Notes: generated from the sequence alone by a model not told the origin. A DNA stretch of 64,000 nt from Agromyces kandeliae (GCF_009674665.1 NZ_WKJD01000019.1:248001-312000); one strand, 5' to 3'. Positions 36,029 to 47,511 are shown, numbered from the stretch's first letter. A program made the numbers and translations.

Positions 36029-37801
36029 CTATCGAGGCGCGCCGAACAGTCCGACGCCGTACTTCTGGAGCAGCCCGTACGCCTCGCCGTACGTCGCCGG
36101 TTCGGATTCGCCGTCGCCGTACTTGGCGATGAGGAGGCCGAGCAGGCCCTTCGCGGGCGGGCTGAGCGGTGCGGTGCGGTGCGCATCTCCGGGGTGCAAC
36201 GGCTGCGCCTCCGGGTTGGGCGGCGTGTACTGCGGCGTGGTCGCCGGCCAGGTGAGCGGATGCCTCGGCGCGTCGAGCGTGACGGCGTTGCGGATCGTCG
36301 GTGCGCCGTCGTCCCGGTCGGTGAGCGGGTCGAGGCCGTGGGCCGCGCACAGCGTGGCGACGACCGAGCCGTGGTGCATCGGGTCGTTGATGACGGTGCC
36401 CGCGGCGGTGTACGCGGAGATCGCGATCGCCGGCACACGGCATCCGAGCCGGTCGAACGTGAAGCCCATCTCCCCCGCGTCATCGCTCGCGTTCGGGGGC
36501 GTCGCCGCCGGAGGCGGAACGTGGTCGTACGTACCGCCGTGCTCGTCGAACGTCACGAGGAGCATCGTGTTCATCGCATTGGAGCCGGAGTCGGACGCGC
36601 TCGCCCGGATCGCGGAGTAGATCGCGTGGATGAGCGCCTCGCCCGCACGGACGTCCGAGACGGCGCCGTCCGTGACCTCGTCGCCGTCGACGTCGGATTC
36701 GCGGAGGCGACCCACCGGCGGATGGAAGTCGTTGTGATCGAAGATCATCCGCGGTTCGACGAAGCTGTACGGCGCGAGCGTGCCGTCGGCCACGTCGCCC
36801 CAGAACTGCGACATCGGCGCGAAGTGGGCGCTGCGCCAGTACTTCTCGAGCGCCGGGGCGTGGATGATGCCCGTCATCGACACCAACTGCAGGTCGTCGA
36901 AGTAGATCCGCCAGTCGAGGCCCGCGTCCTCGAGCCGGTTGAAGATCGTCGGGCTCGCGTCGGCGTCGAGCCACTTGCGGTAGCCGCCGTCGCCGCGGTT
37001 GGTGACGAACCCGTGCGAGGTCGAGGCGTGGAAGAACGATCGATTGCAGAACGTCTGCGACGGCACCGCGCAGTGCCAAGCGTCGTAGACGGCGAAGCCC
37101 TTCGCGAGCGTCGAGAGCACCGGCAGCATCTCGGGGGAGAACGAGCCCATGATCTGGCCGATGTCGCGCGCGCCGTCGCCGCGCCGATGCTCCACGTGGT
37201 TCGCGTAGTCCAGCAGGAAGCCGTCCATGCTCGGCGCGGCGCCGGCATCCGGCGCGTTGAAGGGGGCGCTCATGTCGTCGATCTCGGCGGTCGCGTTCGA
37301 GGCGGGCCGGATCGTGCCGAAGAGCTGCGTGTTGACGTGCGGGTACTCCTCGCCCGGGTCGGGGTCGGGGCGGCGCATGATCGCGTCGGTCTGGCCGTCG
37401 TACACGTGCGCGGCGATCCGCTCGCCGTCGGCCGTCGCGTTCGCGTAGTCGCCGAACGCGAGGCCGTCGAAGCGCATGCCGTCGGGGAGGTCGCCGCGAT
37501 CGTAGAGCCAGCCGAGGAGGTTGTCGAACGAGCGGTTCTCGCCCATCACGACGACGAGGTGGTCGAATCCGGGCTTCGACCGGGTCGGCGGAGGAGGCGG
37601 CAGCGGGGCGATCCCGGCCGCACCCTCCTCGACCCCCGCGGAGTGCCCCGCTGCGGCGGCGATCGCGGCCGCTCCCCCGCCGGCGACGATCGCGCTCGCC
37701 CCGGCCACCCCGCCGTACCGGAGGAACTCGCGACGCGTGGTGCCCGGGGAGGGCTCGGGGCGCGCGGCCTCGGGCGACTCGTCGTGCTCCTCAGCCTGCA
37801 T
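36029..37801 (-). CDS. Tat-exported phosphoesterase (phospholipase C/acid phosphatase family)
   Basis: The 590-residue protein has a twin-arginine signal TTRREFLRYGG (about residues 22-32) and a phosphoesterase-family (PF04185-like) domain. FDHLVVVMGENRSFDNLLGW carries the ENRSFD nucleophile loop, and HGGTYDHVPPP and PAIAISAYTAAGTV follow later, with a metal-type His/Asp set. Relatives are phospholipase C and acid phosphatases of actinobacteria; the substrate is not readable. It lies 13 bases after ligA and 36 before gatC, inside an otherwise housekeeping run. Confidence 0.88.
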   Translation of the reverse strand: MQAEEHDESPEAARPEPSPGTTRREFLRYGGVAGASAIVAGGGAAAIAAAAGHSAGVEEGAAGIAPLPPPPPTRSKPGFDHLVVVMGENRSFDNLLGWLYDRGDLPDGMRFDGLAFGDYANATADGERIAAHVYDGQTDAIMRRPDPDPGEEYPHVNTQLFGTIRPASNATAEIDDMSAPFNAPDAGAAPSMDGFLLDYANHVEHRRGDGARDIGQIMGSFSPEMLPVLSTLAKGFAVYDAWHCAVPSQTFCNRSFFHASTSHGFVTNRGDGGYRKWLDADASPTIFNRLEDAGLDWRIYFDDLQLVSMTGIIHAPALEKYWRSAHFAPMSQFWGDVADGTLAPYSFVEPRMIFDHNDFHPPVGRLRESDVDGDEVTDGAVSDVRAGEALIHAIYSAIRASASDSGSNAMNTMLLVTFDEHGGTYDHVPPPAATPPNASDDAGEMGFTFDRLGCRVPAIAISAYTAAGTVINDPMHHGSVVATLCAAHGLDPLTDRDDGAPTIRNAVTLDAPRHPLTWPATTPQYTPPNPEAQPLHPGDAHRTAPLSPPAKGLLGLLIAKYGDGESEPATYGEAYGLLQKYGVGLFGAPR

Positions 37802-37814
37802 CTCCAGCCCCCTC

Positions 37815-40157
<2,343 letters not shown>

Positions 40158-40170
40158 CTAGAAGCCACCG

Positions 40171-40191
40171 CCGACCTCGCCGGGAGGTCGG
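40171..40191. terminator. 8-bp hairpin upstream of ligA
   Basis: CCGACCTC (40171-40178) pairs with GAGGTCGG (40184-40191) around GCCGG. It lies 22 bases before the ligA start on the minus strand, between ligA and the upstream membrane-protein gene. It could be the second part of that gene's terminator or a leader element. Confidence 0.45.
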
Positions 40192-40240
40192 CGCGGCGCG
40201 CGACGGCCGGTGCCGTGCCCATCGCCCCGGAACGCGGATC

Positions 40241-40267
40241 GGGGCGCGCGGATCCCCCGCGCGCCCC
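40241..40267 (-). terminator. 10-bp hairpin after the membrane-protein gene
   Basis: GGGGCGCGCG (40241-40250) pairs perfectly with CGCGCGCCCC (40258-40267) around GATCCCC. It begins 23 bases past the stop at 40291 on the minus strand. Confidence 0.6.
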
Positions 40268-40290
40268 GAGCGTCGTCGACGCCTCGTCGA

Positions 40291-41082
40291 CTACATGCCG
40301 AACCCGGCCGCGTCGACCTTGCGGTGGTAGCGGGTGCCCGCCTTGCCGCCGAGGATCGCGCCGCCGAGGGTGACGACGACGAGGAGCAGCAGGGTGACGA
40401 TGCCCGCCACCGTCAGCTCGCCCTCGTTGACGGGGATGCGGGGGAAGGTGTTGAGCGTGGCGAACACGTCGTAGCGCGTGCCGGCGAGCGCCGCGATCGC
40501 CGCGCCGACGACCGCCATGACGATCGCCCACAACCAGACCGCGATGCCCTGCTTCAGCCCGTTGAAGCGCGCCATCCGCCCGGCCACGTAGCCGCCGGCG
40601 AAGTAGGCGACGAACAGGACCACGAGCAGGGCGATGGCCCCGATCACGCCGATCGTCTGCGGGTCCTCCGCGACCGCCTCGTCGACGGCGGCCTCGACGT
40701 TGCCGAGTCCGAGCGCGGCTCCGGTGCCCGCGAGGAGTGCGGTGAGCAGTGCGCCCAGCCCGAGCGCGGTGAGCCAGCCGAAGAACGCGGCGCCGAACTT
40801 GATGCCGCCGAACCGCTCGCGCTCGCGGTCGATGACCGCGGCCCGCACCGCTGGGTCGGCGACGAGACGGTCGTCGCGCACCGCGTGCCGGTCGGCCGCG
40901 TCGGCGCGGTCGGACTCCGCGGCCCGCTCGTCGAGCTTGCGATCGTAGGCCGCGGTGCGGCCGTCGGCCCGATCGTCGCGGACGCCGTCGCCGTCGGCGT
41001 CGACGGGCCGGTCGGCGGGCGCCGTTCCCGTGCGCGGATCGCGGTTCGGATCGTGTCCCGGGCGGTCGGTCGAGGTGCTCAT
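40291..41082 (-). CDS. four-helix membrane protein, paralogue A
   Basis: The 263-residue product has a long charged N-terminal part rich in Asp and Arg (about residues 1-95, DRPGHDPNRDPRTG and later DRERERFGGIKFGAA) and then about four helices. The last helices carry YFAGGYVAGRMARFNGLKQG and WLWAIVMAVVGAAIAALAGTRYDVFA. Its end GGKAGTRYHRKVD is basic. It is clearly related to the next gene upstream (41310-42023), mainly in the block YVAGRMARF. Function unknown; I recall similar pairs in other actinobacteria. ATG 41082 follows GAGGGGA. Confidence 0.82.
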   Translation of the reverse strand: MSTSTDRPGHDPNRDPRTGTAPADRPVDADGDGVRDDRADGRTAAYDRKLDERAAESDRADAADRHAVRDDRLVADPAVRAAVIDRERERFGGIKFGAAFFGWLTALGLGALLTALLAGTGAALGLGNVEAAVDEAVAEDPQTIGVIGAIALLVVLFVAYFAGGYVAGRMARFNGLKQGIAVWLWAIVMAVVGAAIAALAGTRYDVFATLNTFPRIPVNEGELTVAGIVTLLLLVVVTLGGAILGGKAGTRYHRKVDAAGFGM

Positions 41083-41106
41083 GATGTGGTCCCCTCTCGT
41101 GGTCGT

Positions 41107-41132
41107 CGCCGAAGGAGGATGCCCCTTCGGCG
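41107..41132 (-). promoter_or_regulatory. leader hairpin with the GGATGCC heptamer as loop
   Basis: CGCCGAAGG (41107-41115) pairs over 9 bases with CCTTCGGCG (41124-41132), leaving AGGATGCC as the loop. It lies in the leader of paralogue A, between a TAGGGT -10 box (41144-41149) and its ATG at 41082. It could work as a protein-binding or attenuating element. Confidence 0.5.
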
Positions 41133-41258
41133 CGCCTGCGACCCTACGCGGGACCCGCGGGACGTGCGCAGGCCTTGACAAACGCCCCGATTCCGCACTC
41201 GCCGCGTGCAGCGAACGCCCAGCGAGCGTTCAGGCGTCGACCGGGATGCCCCGCGTGA

Positions 41259-41273
41259 CGGCGGATGCCGCCG
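41259..41273 (-). terminator. short hairpin after paralogue B
   Basis: CGGCGG and CCGCCG pair around ATG, with GGATGCC spanning the loop. It lies 37 bases past the stop at 41310 and may end that message. The gene-free stretch 41083-41309 holds this, the leader hairpin of paralogue A and three heptamer copies (41117, 41244, 41263). Confidence 0.35.
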
Positions 41274-41309
41274 CGCGTGTCGCCCGGTCGAGGGAGGAGG
41301 CGCGCCCCC

Positions 41310-42023
41310 TCAGCCGTCGAGCCCGACGCGGTCGACGCGCCGATGGAACCTCACTCCGACGATCCCGCCCAGCACGGCGCCGCCGAGCGTGATCGCGGCG
41401 AGGGAGGTCGCGGCGACGACGCCCGCGACCAGCAGGGCGTCCGGCGGCACGGCGAGGCTCGGGAGCGCCGCCGTGGCACGCGCGAGGAGGTCGTACCGGT
41501 CGTCGAGCAGCACGGCGCCGATGGCCGCGGCGATGGCGATCACGATCCCCCACACCCACACGGCGAGGCCCTGCGCGACGCCGCTGAAGCGCGCCATCCG
41601 CCCCGCCACGTAGCCGCCGCAGTACGCGGCGGCGAGCACGATGACGAGCAGGACGCCGACGACGACCCAGCCCACCGTGGTCGACTCGAGCGGGCCGATC
41701 CCGCCCGTCGCCCACGGATCGGGGAACGCTCCGACGCCGAGCAGCGCGTCCGCCAGCACCAGCATCGCGACCAGCCCGGAACCCGTCGCGGCGGCCACCA
41801 GCATGCCGAAGAAGCCCGCGCCGACCTTCGGCCCGCCGAACACCTCGGCCTGGCGCTCGGCGACCTCCTCGCGGCCGACGGGCGGCGGGTCGACGAGGCC
41901 GTCGAACCCGTCGGGGCCGGAGTCGATGACCTCCGTCGCCCGCGTGGCGGGCGGCGGGTCGAGGTTGCGGAACGGGTCTGCGACGTCGTTCGCCGGGACG
42001 GCGGGATACGGCGAATAGGTCAT
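41310..42023 (-). CDS. four-helix membrane protein, paralogue B
   Basis: The 237-residue protein has a shorter Pro/Asp-rich N-terminal part, then VGAGFFGMLVAAATGSGLVAMLVL and about four helices with YCGGYVAGRMARFSGVAQG and WVWGIVIAIAAAIGAVLLDDRYDLLA and a basic end (GVRFHRRVD). It aligns block by block with paralogue A, so the pair arose by tandem duplication; the N-terminal parts differ most. The role is unknown. Conserved Gly and Arg in GGYVAGRMARF suggest a structural or channel-like function, which is inference. Confidence 0.82.
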   Translation of the reverse strand: MTYSPYPAVPANDVADPFRNLDPPPATRATEVIDSGPDGFDGLVDPPPVGREEVAERQAEVFGGPKVGAGFFGMLVAAATGSGLVAMLVLADALLGVGAFPDPWATGGIGPLESTTVGWVVVGVLLVIVLAAAYCGGYVAGRMARFSGVAQGLAVWVWGIVIAIAAAIGAVLLDDRYDLLARATAALPSLAVPPDALLVAGVVAATSLAAITLGGAVLGGIVGVRFHRRVDRVGLDG

Positions 42024-42111
42024 GTCGACTCCTCACGGCACGTCGCCGGGGGATGCGACGCCACCGAGCCGACCCTACGCGATCCGCCCCCCGAATGGGG
42101 TACAGATTCGA

Positions 42112-43251
42112 TCAGGCGTCGACGGGGACCGCGCTCACCGTGCGATCGATCGTGCACTGCCCGAGCACCCGCGTACCCACGTACACGACCGCCGTCTGCC
42201 CCGGAGCGACGCCATCGAGCGGCGTCTCGGGCGTGATCACGAACTCGGCGGAGCCGGCGGCATCCGTCGCCACCCTCGCGACCGCGGGCACCGGGTCGGC
42301 GTGCGCCCGGATCTGCACCTCGCAGTCGAAGGCGTCGCCCTCGGCGGCGACCAGGCCGGATGCCACGGGGTCGGCGCCCGCCCACGAGAACCGCGCACCG
42401 GCGATCCCGGCGACCGCGAGCGCCTCCTTCGGGCCCACGACCACCGTGCGCTCCTTGGGGCGCACCTCGAGCACGAACCGCGGCTTCCCGTCGGCCGCGG
42501 GCGTGCCGAGCCGGAGCCCGCGTCGCTGGCCGACCGTGTACGCGTGCGCGCCCTCGTGCGCGCCGACGACGGCGCCGGTCCGGTCGACGATGTCGCCGGG
42601 CGCGGTGCCGACCTTCTCGGCGAGCCAACCCCTGGTGTCGCCATCGGAGATGAAGCAGATGTCGTACGAGTCGGGCTTCTGCGCGACCGACAGGCCGCGG
42701 CGCGCGGCCTCCTCGCGCACGAGCTGCTTCGACGGCGTGTCGCCGAGCGGGAAGTACGCGTGCGCCAGCTGCTCGGCCGTGAGCACGCCGAGCACGTAGC
42801 TCTGGTCCTTCGCCTCCGCGCTCGCGCGATGGAGCTCGCGCCGGCCCGCGGCATCCGTCGTGATCTTCGCGTAGTGCCCGGTGGCGACGGCGTCGAAGCC
42901 GAGTGCGAGCGCCTTCTCGAGCAGTGCGGCGAACTTGATGCGCTCGTTGCAGCGCATGCACGGGTTGGGGGTGCGGCCCGCGGCGTACTCGGCGATGAAG
43001 TCGTCGACGACGTCGGCCTTGAACCGCTCCGAGAAGTCCCACACGTAGTACGGGATGCCGAGCACGTTCGCCGCGCGCTGGGCGTCCATCGAGTCCTCGA
43101 TGGTGCAGCAGCCGCGGCTGCCCGTGCGGAGCGTGCCCGGCATGCGGCTGAGGGCGAGGTGCACGCCGACCACGTCGTGGCCGGCCTCGACGGCGCGCGC
43201 GGCCGCGACGGCGCTGTCGACGCCGCCACTCATCGCTGCCAGGACCCGCAT
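42112..43251 (-). CDS. mnmA: tRNA 2-thiouridine(34) synthase
   Basis: The 379-residue enzyme puts sulfur on U34 of tRNA-Lys, -Glu and -Gln. The PP-loop [10 protein letters not shown] starts at residue 8, the first catalytic Cys is in [12 protein letters not shown] (about 98-101), the second in [11 protein letters not shown] (about 196), and ATGHYAKI follows. The length is normal. Its ATG is 7 bases behind TAGACT (leaderless). It lies 50 bases after the cysteine desulfurase gene on the same strand, the sulfur donor it needs. Confidence 0.96.
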   Translation of the reverse strand: MRVLAAMSGGVDSAVAAARAVEAGHDVVGVHLALSRMPGTLRTGSRGCCTIEDSMDAQRAANVLGIPYYVWDFSERFKADVVDDFIAEYAAGRTPNPCMRCNERIKFAALLEKALALGFDAVATGHYAKITTDAAGRRELHRASAEAKDQSYVLGVLTAEQLAHAYFPLGDTPSKQLVREEAARRGLSVAQKPDSYDICFISDGDTRGWLAEKVGTAPGDIVDRTGAVVGAHEGAHAYTVGQRRGLRLGTPAADGKPRFVLEVRPKERTVVVGPKEALAVAGIAGARFSWAGADPVASGLVAAEGDAFDCEVQIRAHADPVPAVARVATDAAGSAEFVITPETPLDGVAPGQTAVVYVGTRVLGQCTIDRTVSAVPVDA

Positions 43252-43258
43252 GGGCTCA

Positions 43259-43264
43259 AGTCTA
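43259..43264 (-). promoter_or_regulatory. -10 box of mnmA (leaderless)
   Basis: TAGACT ends 7 bases before the mnmA ATG at 43251, so mnmA has its own promoter besides any read-through from the desulfurase gene. Confidence 0.5.
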
Positions 43265-43301
43265 CGGAACGGCCCCTGAGCGGATGCCGCGCGGGCCGCG
43301 G

Positions 43302-44537
43302 TCAGCGGTCGAAGCTCGTGACCCGGTCGGCCATGCCGGCTCGGGTCGCGCGCTCGACCGCGGTCGGGAGAACCTCGAGGAATGCGTCGACGTCGGCGTC
43401 GGTCGTGGTGCGCCCGAGCGTGATCCGGAGCGCGCCGCGCGCCTCCGCCTCGGTGCGGCCCATCGCGAGCAGGACGTGCGAGGGTTCGGGCACGCCGGCC
43501 TGGCACGCCGACCCGGTCGAGACCGCGACGCCCGCGGCATCCAGCAGGAACAGCAGCGAATCGCCCTCGCACCCGGGGAACGAGAAGTGCGCGTTGCCGG
43601 GCAGCCTCCCGGCAGGATCGGGGTCGCCCGAGAGTCGCGCGCCGGGCACGGATGCCGCGACCCCGGCCACGAGTCGGTCGCGCAGGCGAGACATCCGCTC
43701 GTCCTCGGCCGCCGCGTGCGCTGCCGTGGCGCCGGCCGCGGCGGCGAACCCGGCCGCCGCGGCGACGTCCTGCGTGCCGGAGCGGATGCGTCGCTGCTGG
43801 CCGCCGCCGTGCAGGAGCGGCTCGATGCGCGTCGACCGGTCGAGCACGAGCGCGCCGATGCCGACGGGCCCGCCGACCTTGTGCGCCGAGACGCTGACCG
43901 CGACGAGGCCCGCGCCCGCGGGGGCGGCGGTCTCCCGCCGGATCGCGTGCAGGTCGACGGGCACGTGCCCGTACGCGGCGATCGCGTCGACGTGCAGCGG
44001 CACGCCGGCCCGCGCGCACAGCTCCGCGACCTCGCGCACCGGCTCGATCGTGCCGACCTCGTTGTTCGCCCAGAGCATCGTGACGAGGGCGACGGATGCC
44101 GCGTCGCGCCCCAGTTCGGCGGCGAGCGCGTCGAGACGGAGTCGCCCGAGCCCGTCGAGGGGCGACTCGACGACCTCGGCGCCGTCCATGCCGGCGAGCC
44201 ACTCCACCGTGTCGATCGTGGCGTGGTGCTCGCCGCCGGGGAGCAGGATGCGGCGGGCGGACGCCTCGGCGCGGCGACGCCAGAAGAGGCCCTTGATCGC
44301 CAGGTTCACCGCCTCGGTGCCGCTGCCGGTGAACACGACCTCGATGGGATCGGCGCCGAGCGTCGCGGCGACCTGCTCGCGCGACTCCTCGAGCAGGCGC
44401 TTGGCGTGCTGCCCGGCGCCGTGGATCGAGGCCGGATTGCCGACGAGCCGGAGCGCGTGCGTGACGGCGTCGATCGCCTCGGGCCGGAGCGGCGTGGTGG
44501 CGGCGTGGTCGAGGTAGACGGGGTCGCGGCGGGGCAT
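43302..44537 (-). CDS. cysteine desulfurase (NifS/IscS class I)
   Basis: The 411-residue PLP enzyme converts cysteine to alanine and a protein persulfide. It begins [13 protein letters not shown] after MPRRDP, has the [16 protein letters not shown]-stacking His, [11 protein letters not shown], the Schiff-base Lys in [16 protein letters not shown] and the active-site Cys in STGSACQAG near 345. It likely supplies sulfur to MnmA and to Fe-S assembly. The start ATG at 44537 is chosen because AGGAGGT (44543-44549) stands 5 bases upstream; an earlier ATG at 44570 has none. Confidence 0.93.
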   Translation of the reverse strand: MPRRDPVYLDHAATTPLRPEAIDAVTHALRLVGNPASIHGAGQHAKRLLEESREQVAATLGADPIEVVFTGSGTEAVNLAIKGLFWRRRAEASARRILLPGGEHHATIDTVEWLAGMDGAEVVESPLDGLGRLRLDALAAELGRDAASVALVTMLWANNEVGTIEPVREVAELCARAGVPLHVDAIAAYGHVPVDLHAIRRETAAPAGAGLVAVSVSAHKVGGPVGIGALVLDRSTRIEPLLHGGGQQRRIRSGTQDVAAAAGFAAAAGATAAHAAAEDERMSRLRDRLVAGVAASVPGARLSGDPDPAGRLPGNAHFSFPGCEGDSLLFLLDAAGVAVSTGSACQAGVPEPSHVLLAMGRTEAEARGALRITLGRTTTDADVDAFLEVLPTAVERATRAGMADRVTSFDR

Positions 44538-44553
44538 CGAGCACCTCCTGACC

Positions 44554-44567
44554 GGGAACCGGTTCCC
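44554..44567. promoter_or_regulatory. 14-bp perfect palindrome, LacI-family operator-like
   Basis: GGGAACCGGTTCCC reads the same on both strands and has the central CG of LacI/GalR-family operators. It lies 17 bases before the desulfurase start and 20 before glgX. A sugar-responsive repressor acting on glgX is the natural reading; no regulator gene lies in the window. Confidence 0.6.
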
Positions 44568-44570
44568 CAC

Positions 44571-44585
44571 GAACTACTGTAGTTC
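44571..44585. promoter_or_regulatory. 15-bp palindrome with shared bidirectional -10 (glgX and cysteine desulfurase)
   Basis: GAACTAC-T-GTAGTTC is a perfect inverted repeat. Its centre TACTGTA reads TACTGT on the plus strand (44575-44580, 7 bases before the glgX ATG) and TACAGT on the minus strand (toward the desulfurase). One symmetric element may serve two divergent genes. Confidence 0.55.
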
Positions 44586-44587
44586 GC

Positions 44588-46762
44588 ATGTCTCCGGCCG
44601 ATCCGCTCCACGACCTGGGCGTGCGCACCGGACCCGGCGGCGGCACGATCCGCGTCTGGTCCGAGCACGCGACCTCCGTGGACCTCGAGGTGTTCTCCGC
44701 CGAGGACCTGGACTGGGCCGTCGAACGACTGCCGCTCATGCGCGGCGCGGACGGCGTGTGGGAGGGGACGTCGGCCGCGCTCGTGCCGGGTGCCCGGTAC
44801 GGCCTGCGGGTCGACGGACCCGCCGGGCTCGAGCACGCGTTCAACCCCGCGCACACGCTGCTCGACCCGTGGGCCAAGGGCCTGCACGCGGCGGCGGACG
44901 GATCCTGGCGGGGGGTCGTGCTGGACTCGCTCGCGTCGGAGGGCTTCGACTGGGGCGGCGTCGGCAAGCCCTTGGTGCCCCTCGACCACACCGTCGTCTA
45001 CGAGGCGCACCCGAAGGGGTTCAGCCGGCTCAACGAGCGCATCCCGGAGCCGTGGCGCGGCACGTACGCCGGCCTCGCGCACGATGCGTCGCTCGAGTAC
45101 CTCACGGGCCTCGGGGTCACGACCGTCGAACTGCTGCCGGTGCAGGCGTTCGTCGCCGAGGAGCGGCTCGTCCGCCAGGGGCAGGTCAACTACTGGGGCT
45201 ACAACACGCTCGGCTTCTTCGCGCCGCACGCGCCGTACGCGAGCGCCGAGGCGCAGGCCGCCGGGCCCGAGGCCGTGCGGCGCGAGTTCGCGGGAATGGT
45301 CAAGCGCCTGCACGAGGCCGGCCTCGAGGTCGTGCTCGACGTCGTCTACAACCACACCGCGGAGGAGGGGCGGCAGGGGCCGACGTACAGCTTCCGCGGC
45401 ATCGACAACTCCTCGTACTACCGGCACGACGCGCACGGCCGCTACGTGGACACGACCGGCTGCGGCAACACCCTCGACTTCGGCCACGACGCGCCGATGC
45501 GCCTCGTGCTCGACTCGCTGCGGTACTGGGCCGACGAGCTGCAGGTCGACGGCTTCCGGCTCGACCTCGCCGCCACGCTCGGCCGTGACGCGCTCGGCGC
45601 CTACTCCCCCCACCATCCGCTCCTCGCGGCGATGCTCGCCGACCCCGTGATCGGGGCCGGCAAGCTCATCGCCGAGCCGTGGGACGTCGGGCCGTTCGGC
45701 TGGCAGACCGGCAACTTCGCGCCCGGCTTCAGCGAGTGGAACGACCGCTACCGCGACCGGATGCGCGACTTCTGGCTCGGCGACCTGCGACGCGAGCGCC
45801 ATGGCGAGCACGGCAGCGGCATCGGCCGCTTCGCCACGCGCCTCGCGGGTTCGTCCAACACGTTCGCCGCAGAGCGCGGCCCGCTCGCGAGCCTGAACTT
45901 CATCACCGCGCACGACGGCTTCACGCTCGCCGACCTCACGGCCTACGACGTCAAGCACAACCTCGGCAACGGCGAGCACAACCGCGACGGCGCCGATCAC
46001 AACAACTCGTACAACCACGGCGTGGAGGGGCCCACGGACGACCCGGGCGTCGTGTCGGCGCGGCGCCGGAGCATCCGGAACCTGCTCGGCACGCTGCTGC
46101 TCTCGGCCGGCGTGCCGATGCTCACGGCCGGAGACGAGTACGGCCGCAGCCAGCGCGGCAACAACAACGCGTACTGCCACGACTCCGAGCTGACCTGGCT
46201 CGCGTGGTCGGCCGACGAGCGCGACGCCGCGATCGAGGCGACGACCCGGCACCTGCTGCGACTGCGCCGCGAGCACCCCGCGCTGCGTCCCGTGCGCTAC
46301 GGCCGGTTCGGCGAGCGCGTGCCGAGCGCCTCGCAGATGGACTGGTACAACGCCGACGGCGAGACCATGACGATCGAGCACTGGCACGACCCGTCGCAGC
46401 GGACCCTGCAGTTCCTCGCAGCCTCCACGCCCGAGTTCGAGGGCTTCAACCGCATCCTCCTCGTCGTGCACGCCTCCGAGCGCGAGGTCGAGGTGCTGCT
46501 GCCTTCGCACCCCGGGGTCGACGACTACGAGCTGCTGTGGGATTCGGCCGTCGACGAGCCCGGCGACGAACTCGGCGCGCGCCACGAGCCCGGTACGCGC
46601 CTCGTGATGGCCCCGCAGTCGATGCGGCTCTTCCGCGCGTCGGGCGAACCGGCTCCGGTGCTGGTCGACGCCGCGGCGGGTTCGCTCGGCGCGGGCGCCG
46701 ACGAGGCCGACGACGCCGGAGACGGACGACGCGCCGGCGAGGCACCGGAGCCCGCGGCCTGA
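44588..46762 (+). CDS. glgX: glycogen debranching enzyme GlgX
   Basis: The 724-residue GH13 isoamylase-type enzyme cuts alpha-1,6 branches of limit dextrin. A CBM48 domain (residues about 5-100) is followed by the barrel with DVVYNHTAE, the nucleophile in [14 protein letters not shown] (about residue 324), the acid in [13 protein letters not shown] (about 363) and HDGFTLADL. The family insert [19 protein letters not shown] is present. The ATG is 7 bases behind TACTGT. Its stop overlaps ybaK. It works with GlgP and GlgB nearby in storage glucan turnover. Confidence 0.95.
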   Translation: MSPADPLHDLGVRTGPGGGTIRVWSEHATSVDLEVFSAEDLDWAVERLPLMRGADGVWEGTSAALVPGARYGLRVDGPAGLEHAFNPAHTLLDPWAKGLHAAADGSWRGVVLDSLASEGFDWGGVGKPLVPLDHTVVYEAHPKGFSRLNERIPEPWRGTYAGLAHDASLEYLTGLGVTTVELLPVQAFVAEERLVRQGQVNYWGYNTLGFFAPHAPYASAEAQAAGPEAVRREFAGMVKRLHEAGLEVVLDVVYNHTAEEGRQGPTYSFRGIDNSSYYRHDAHGRYVDTTGCGNTLDFGHDAPMRLVLDSLRYWADELQVDGFRLDLAATLGRDALGAYSPHHPLLAAMLADPVIGAGKLIAEPWDVGPFGWQTGNFAPGFSEWNDRYRDRMRDFWLGDLRRERHGEHGSGIGRFATRLAGSSNTFAAERGPLASLNFITAHDGFTLADLTAYDVKHNLGNGEHNRDGADHNNSYNHGVEGPTDDPGVVSARRRSIRNLLGTLLLSAGVPMLTAGDEYGRSQRGNNNAYCHDSELTWLAWSADERDAAIEATTRHLLRLRREHPALRPVRYGRFGERVPSASQMDWYNADGETMTIEHWHDPSQRTLQFLAASTPEFEGFNRILLVVHASEREVEVLLPSHPGVDDYELLWDSAVDEPGDELGARHEPGTRLVMAPQSMRLFRASGEPAPVLVDAAAGSLGAGADEADDAGDGRRAGEAPEPAA

Positions 46763-47259
46763 TGGCGAGGCGAGCGGATGGCACGCCCGGCACGCCCGCG
46801 ACCGTCGCGCTGACGCGCGCGGGGATCCGCTTCACGGCGCACCCGTACGACCACGATCCGCGCGCCGCCGCCTACGGCCTCGAAGCGGCCGAGAAGCTCG
46901 GCATCGAGCCGGAGCGCGTGTTCAAGACCCTGCTCGCGAACGTCGACGGGGCGCTCGCGGTGGGAATCGTCCCGGTCTCCGACCAGCTCGACCTCAAGGC
47001 GCTGGCGGCCGCGCTCGGGGGCAAGCGCGCCGAGATGGCCGATCCGTCGCTCGCCGAACGGAGGACCGGCTACGTCGTCGGCGGGATCAGCCCGATCGGC
47101 CAGAAGGTCGCGCTGCCGACCGTGCTCGACGAGACCGCGATCCTGTTCGAGACGATCCTCGTCTCGGGCGGTCGCCGCGGCCTCGACCTGGAGCTCGCGC
47201 CCGACGACCTCATCGCGGTGACCTCCGGTCGCTACGCCGCGATCGCCCGCGCCCGCTGA
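46762..47259 (+). CDS. ybaK: Cys-tRNA(Pro)/Cys-tRNA(Cys) deacylase YbaK/EbsC
   Basis: The 165-residue editing-domain protein hydrolyses mischarged Cys-tRNA(Pro). It has TAHPYDHDPRAAAYGLEAAEKLGIEPERVFKTLL, the YbaK-conserved Lys in FKTLL, and GYVVGGISPIGQKVALPTVLDE as the C-terminal signature. Start and stop overlap its neighbours (TGATG each side), so it is in the glgX message though functionally unrelated to glucan metabolism. Confidence 0.95.
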   Translation: MARRADGTPGTPATVALTRAGIRFTAHPYDHDPRAAAYGLEAAEKLGIEPERVFKTLLANVDGALAVGIVPVSDQLDLKALAAALGGKRAEMADPSLAERRTGYVVGGISPIGQKVALPTVLDETAILFETILVSGGRRGLDLELAPDDLIAVTSGRYAAIARAR

Positions 47260-47429
47260 TGGCGTTCATCATGGCGTTCCTCGAGTGGAGTGCGGCCGTC
47301 GGGATCGTGCTCTGCATCCCGTTGCTGATCCGCGCCTGGCGGGCCGAGCTGCTTCGCGGCGACGACCCGCAGTTCCGGGCGACGGGCGTGTTCCCGCGGC
47401 TCGTCCGCGCGCTGCGTCGCGACCGCTGA
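47259..47429 (+). CDS. small one-helix membrane protein
   Basis: A 56-residue frame starts MAFIMAFLEWSAAVGIVLCI, gives one membrane helix (about residues 5-24), and ends in a basic tail (RATGVFPRLVRALRRDR). Its ATG overlaps the ybaK stop in the TGATG style seen for true gene pairs here; the codon pattern is GC-rich at third positions as in neighbours. I do not recognise the family. A second ATG 12 bases in is also possible. Confidence 0.55.
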   Translation: MAFIMAFLEWSAAVGIVLCIPLLIRAWRAELLRGDDPQFRATGVFPRLVRALRRDR

Positions 47430-47464
47430 GGTGCGCCGGCACGTCGTCGGACGATGCGCGCGGA

Positions 47465-47487
47465 CGCGCCGTCGGCACACCGGCGCG
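47465..47487. terminator. hairpin between convergent genes
   Basis: CGCGCCG (47465-47471) pairs with CGGCGCG (47481-47487) around a 9-base loop. It stands between the stop at 47429 and the glgP stop at 47512 and can serve both. Confidence 0.5.
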
Positions 47488-47511
47488 CCGCCCGATCGGT
47501 CCGACGAACGC

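Noticed and set aside
36029-37801. Phosphoesterase as horizontally acquired virulence factor
   Set aside because: Its base composition matches neighbours and it sits inside a housekeeping run; no mobile element is near.
41175-41180. TTGACA as a -35 box on the plus strand
   Set aside because: No -10 at the right spacing and no plus-strand gene begins downstream.
40291-42023. Tandem membrane genes as a toxin-antitoxin or defence pair
   Set aside because: They are paralogues with four helices each, no nuclease or toxin motif, and lie in core genes.
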